From positions 1-5,687 of the forward strand of contig JAQXEB010000291.1 in assembly GCA_029251065.1 (NCBI GenBank): DNA of 5,687 bases, written 5' to 3'. Both the position numbers and the translations under genes were made by a program. This DNA is from Luminiphilus sp. (GTDB lineage Bacteria > Pseudomonadota > Gammaproteobacteria > Pseudomonadales > Halieaceae). A model generated the notes under the pieces. It was not told the origin of the DNA, did not search any database, and was given only the letters and a program-made list of their open reading frames with translations. Positions within the stretch are counted from its first letter, which is position 1. Each line of letters begins with the position of its first letter. This document shows positions 5,488 to 5,687 of this stretch, piece by piece.

Positions 5488-5687
5488 TTAGCTTCGCAGT
5501 TCGATATCCAGCTTTTCTCTCAGAGAATCAAGCACTTGGTCGACAGCACCCGCGACCTCTGTTTCATCGAGAGTGCGACTTTGACCTTGGAATGTCAAAC
5601 CGATCGCCAAACTCTTCTTTCCTTCAGCCAATCCAGTCCCTTGGTAAACATCGAATAAATCAAGTTTCGTGAGCAACCCACCGGCCG
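5488..5687 (-). CDS. pheT: Phenylalanyl-tRNA synthetase beta subunit, C-terminal end (5' part outside window)
   Basis: The last 65 or so residues of PheT, the beta chain of the alpha2-beta2 enzyme that charges tRNA-Phe. Visible is the end of the anticodon-binding FDX-ACB domain: LFDVYQGTGLAEGKKSLAIG, SRTLDETEVAGAVDQVLDSL and a final helix REKLDIELRS. E. coli PheT has the very similar HLFDVYRGKGVAEGYKSLAI near its end. The frame stays open to the window edge, so the internal TTG at 5676 is not the true start. The order pheT-ihfA on one strand is standard in gammaproteobacteria. Confidence 0.96.
   Translation of the reverse strand, partial: AGGLLTKLDLFDVYQGTGLAEGKKSLAIGLTFQGQSRTLDETEVAGAVDQVLDSLREKLDIELRS
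5526..5538 (+). promoter_or_regulatory. Candidate IHF binding site upstream of ihfA
   Basis: AATCAAGCACTTG matches the IHF core consensus WATCAANNNNTTR exactly. It lies inside the end of pheT, with its nearer edge about 46 bp upstream of the ihfA start codon. Scanning both strands by eye, this was the only exact match I found in the window. It could serve autoregulation of ihfA but could also be chance. Confidence 0.35.

Noticed and set aside
1..5687. CRISPR array, riboswitch, complete insertion sequence or phage genes
   Set aside because: No regularly spaced repeats, aptamer-like leaders, intact transposase or integrase were found.

Overview
The window suggests the chromosome of a gammaproteobacterium, probably a marine one. 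The best evidence is the block at the right-hand end, read on the minus strand: pheT 3' end, ihfA, a merR-type regulator and tRNA-Pro(GGG). This order is familiar from Pseudomonas-like gammaproteobacteria, and RecQ closely resembles the E. coli enzyme. Placement in a particular genus or family is not supported by the sequence alone.

Layout from left to right. Positions 2-1093 (+) hold the last 363 codons of a CoA-acylating aldehyde dehydrogenase, most like sulfoacetaldehyde dehydrogenase (SauS type), followed by a hairpin terminator. Positions 1217-1645 (+) encode a small single-domain globin with a clear proximal histidine. It faces a convergent gene at 1707-2165 (-) for a short BLUF-domain blue-light photoreceptor with all the flavin-switch residues present. 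A spacer of about 300 bp (2166-2459) has no convincing gene and may hold decayed mobile-element sequence. Positions 2460-2567 (-) hold a 35-codon cysteine-rich ORF with an excellent Shine-Dalgarno sequence. It sits 32 bp behind recQ and contains an in-frame 33-bp imperfect repeat. Positions 2600-4417 (-) are a full-length RecQ helicase with helicase, zinc/RQC and HRDC regions.

After a 240-bp leader region comes the translation/nucleoid block, all on the minus strand: tRNA-Pro with its own -10 element and terminator, merR, ihfA and pheT (its 5' part lies outside the window). pheT, ihfA and merR are tightly packed (7-nt gap, then an 8-nt overlap) and form one operon. A perfect match to the IHF core consensus lies in the end of pheT, just upstream of ihfA, where an autoregulatory site could act.

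The right half (recQ to pheT) is conserved housekeeping DNA. The left half (aldehyde dehydrogenase, globin, BLUF) looks like accessory environmental-response and carbon-source genes. No clear new multi-gene system is visible. The least explained items are the small Cys-rich ORF behind recQ and the globin/BLUF convergent pair.
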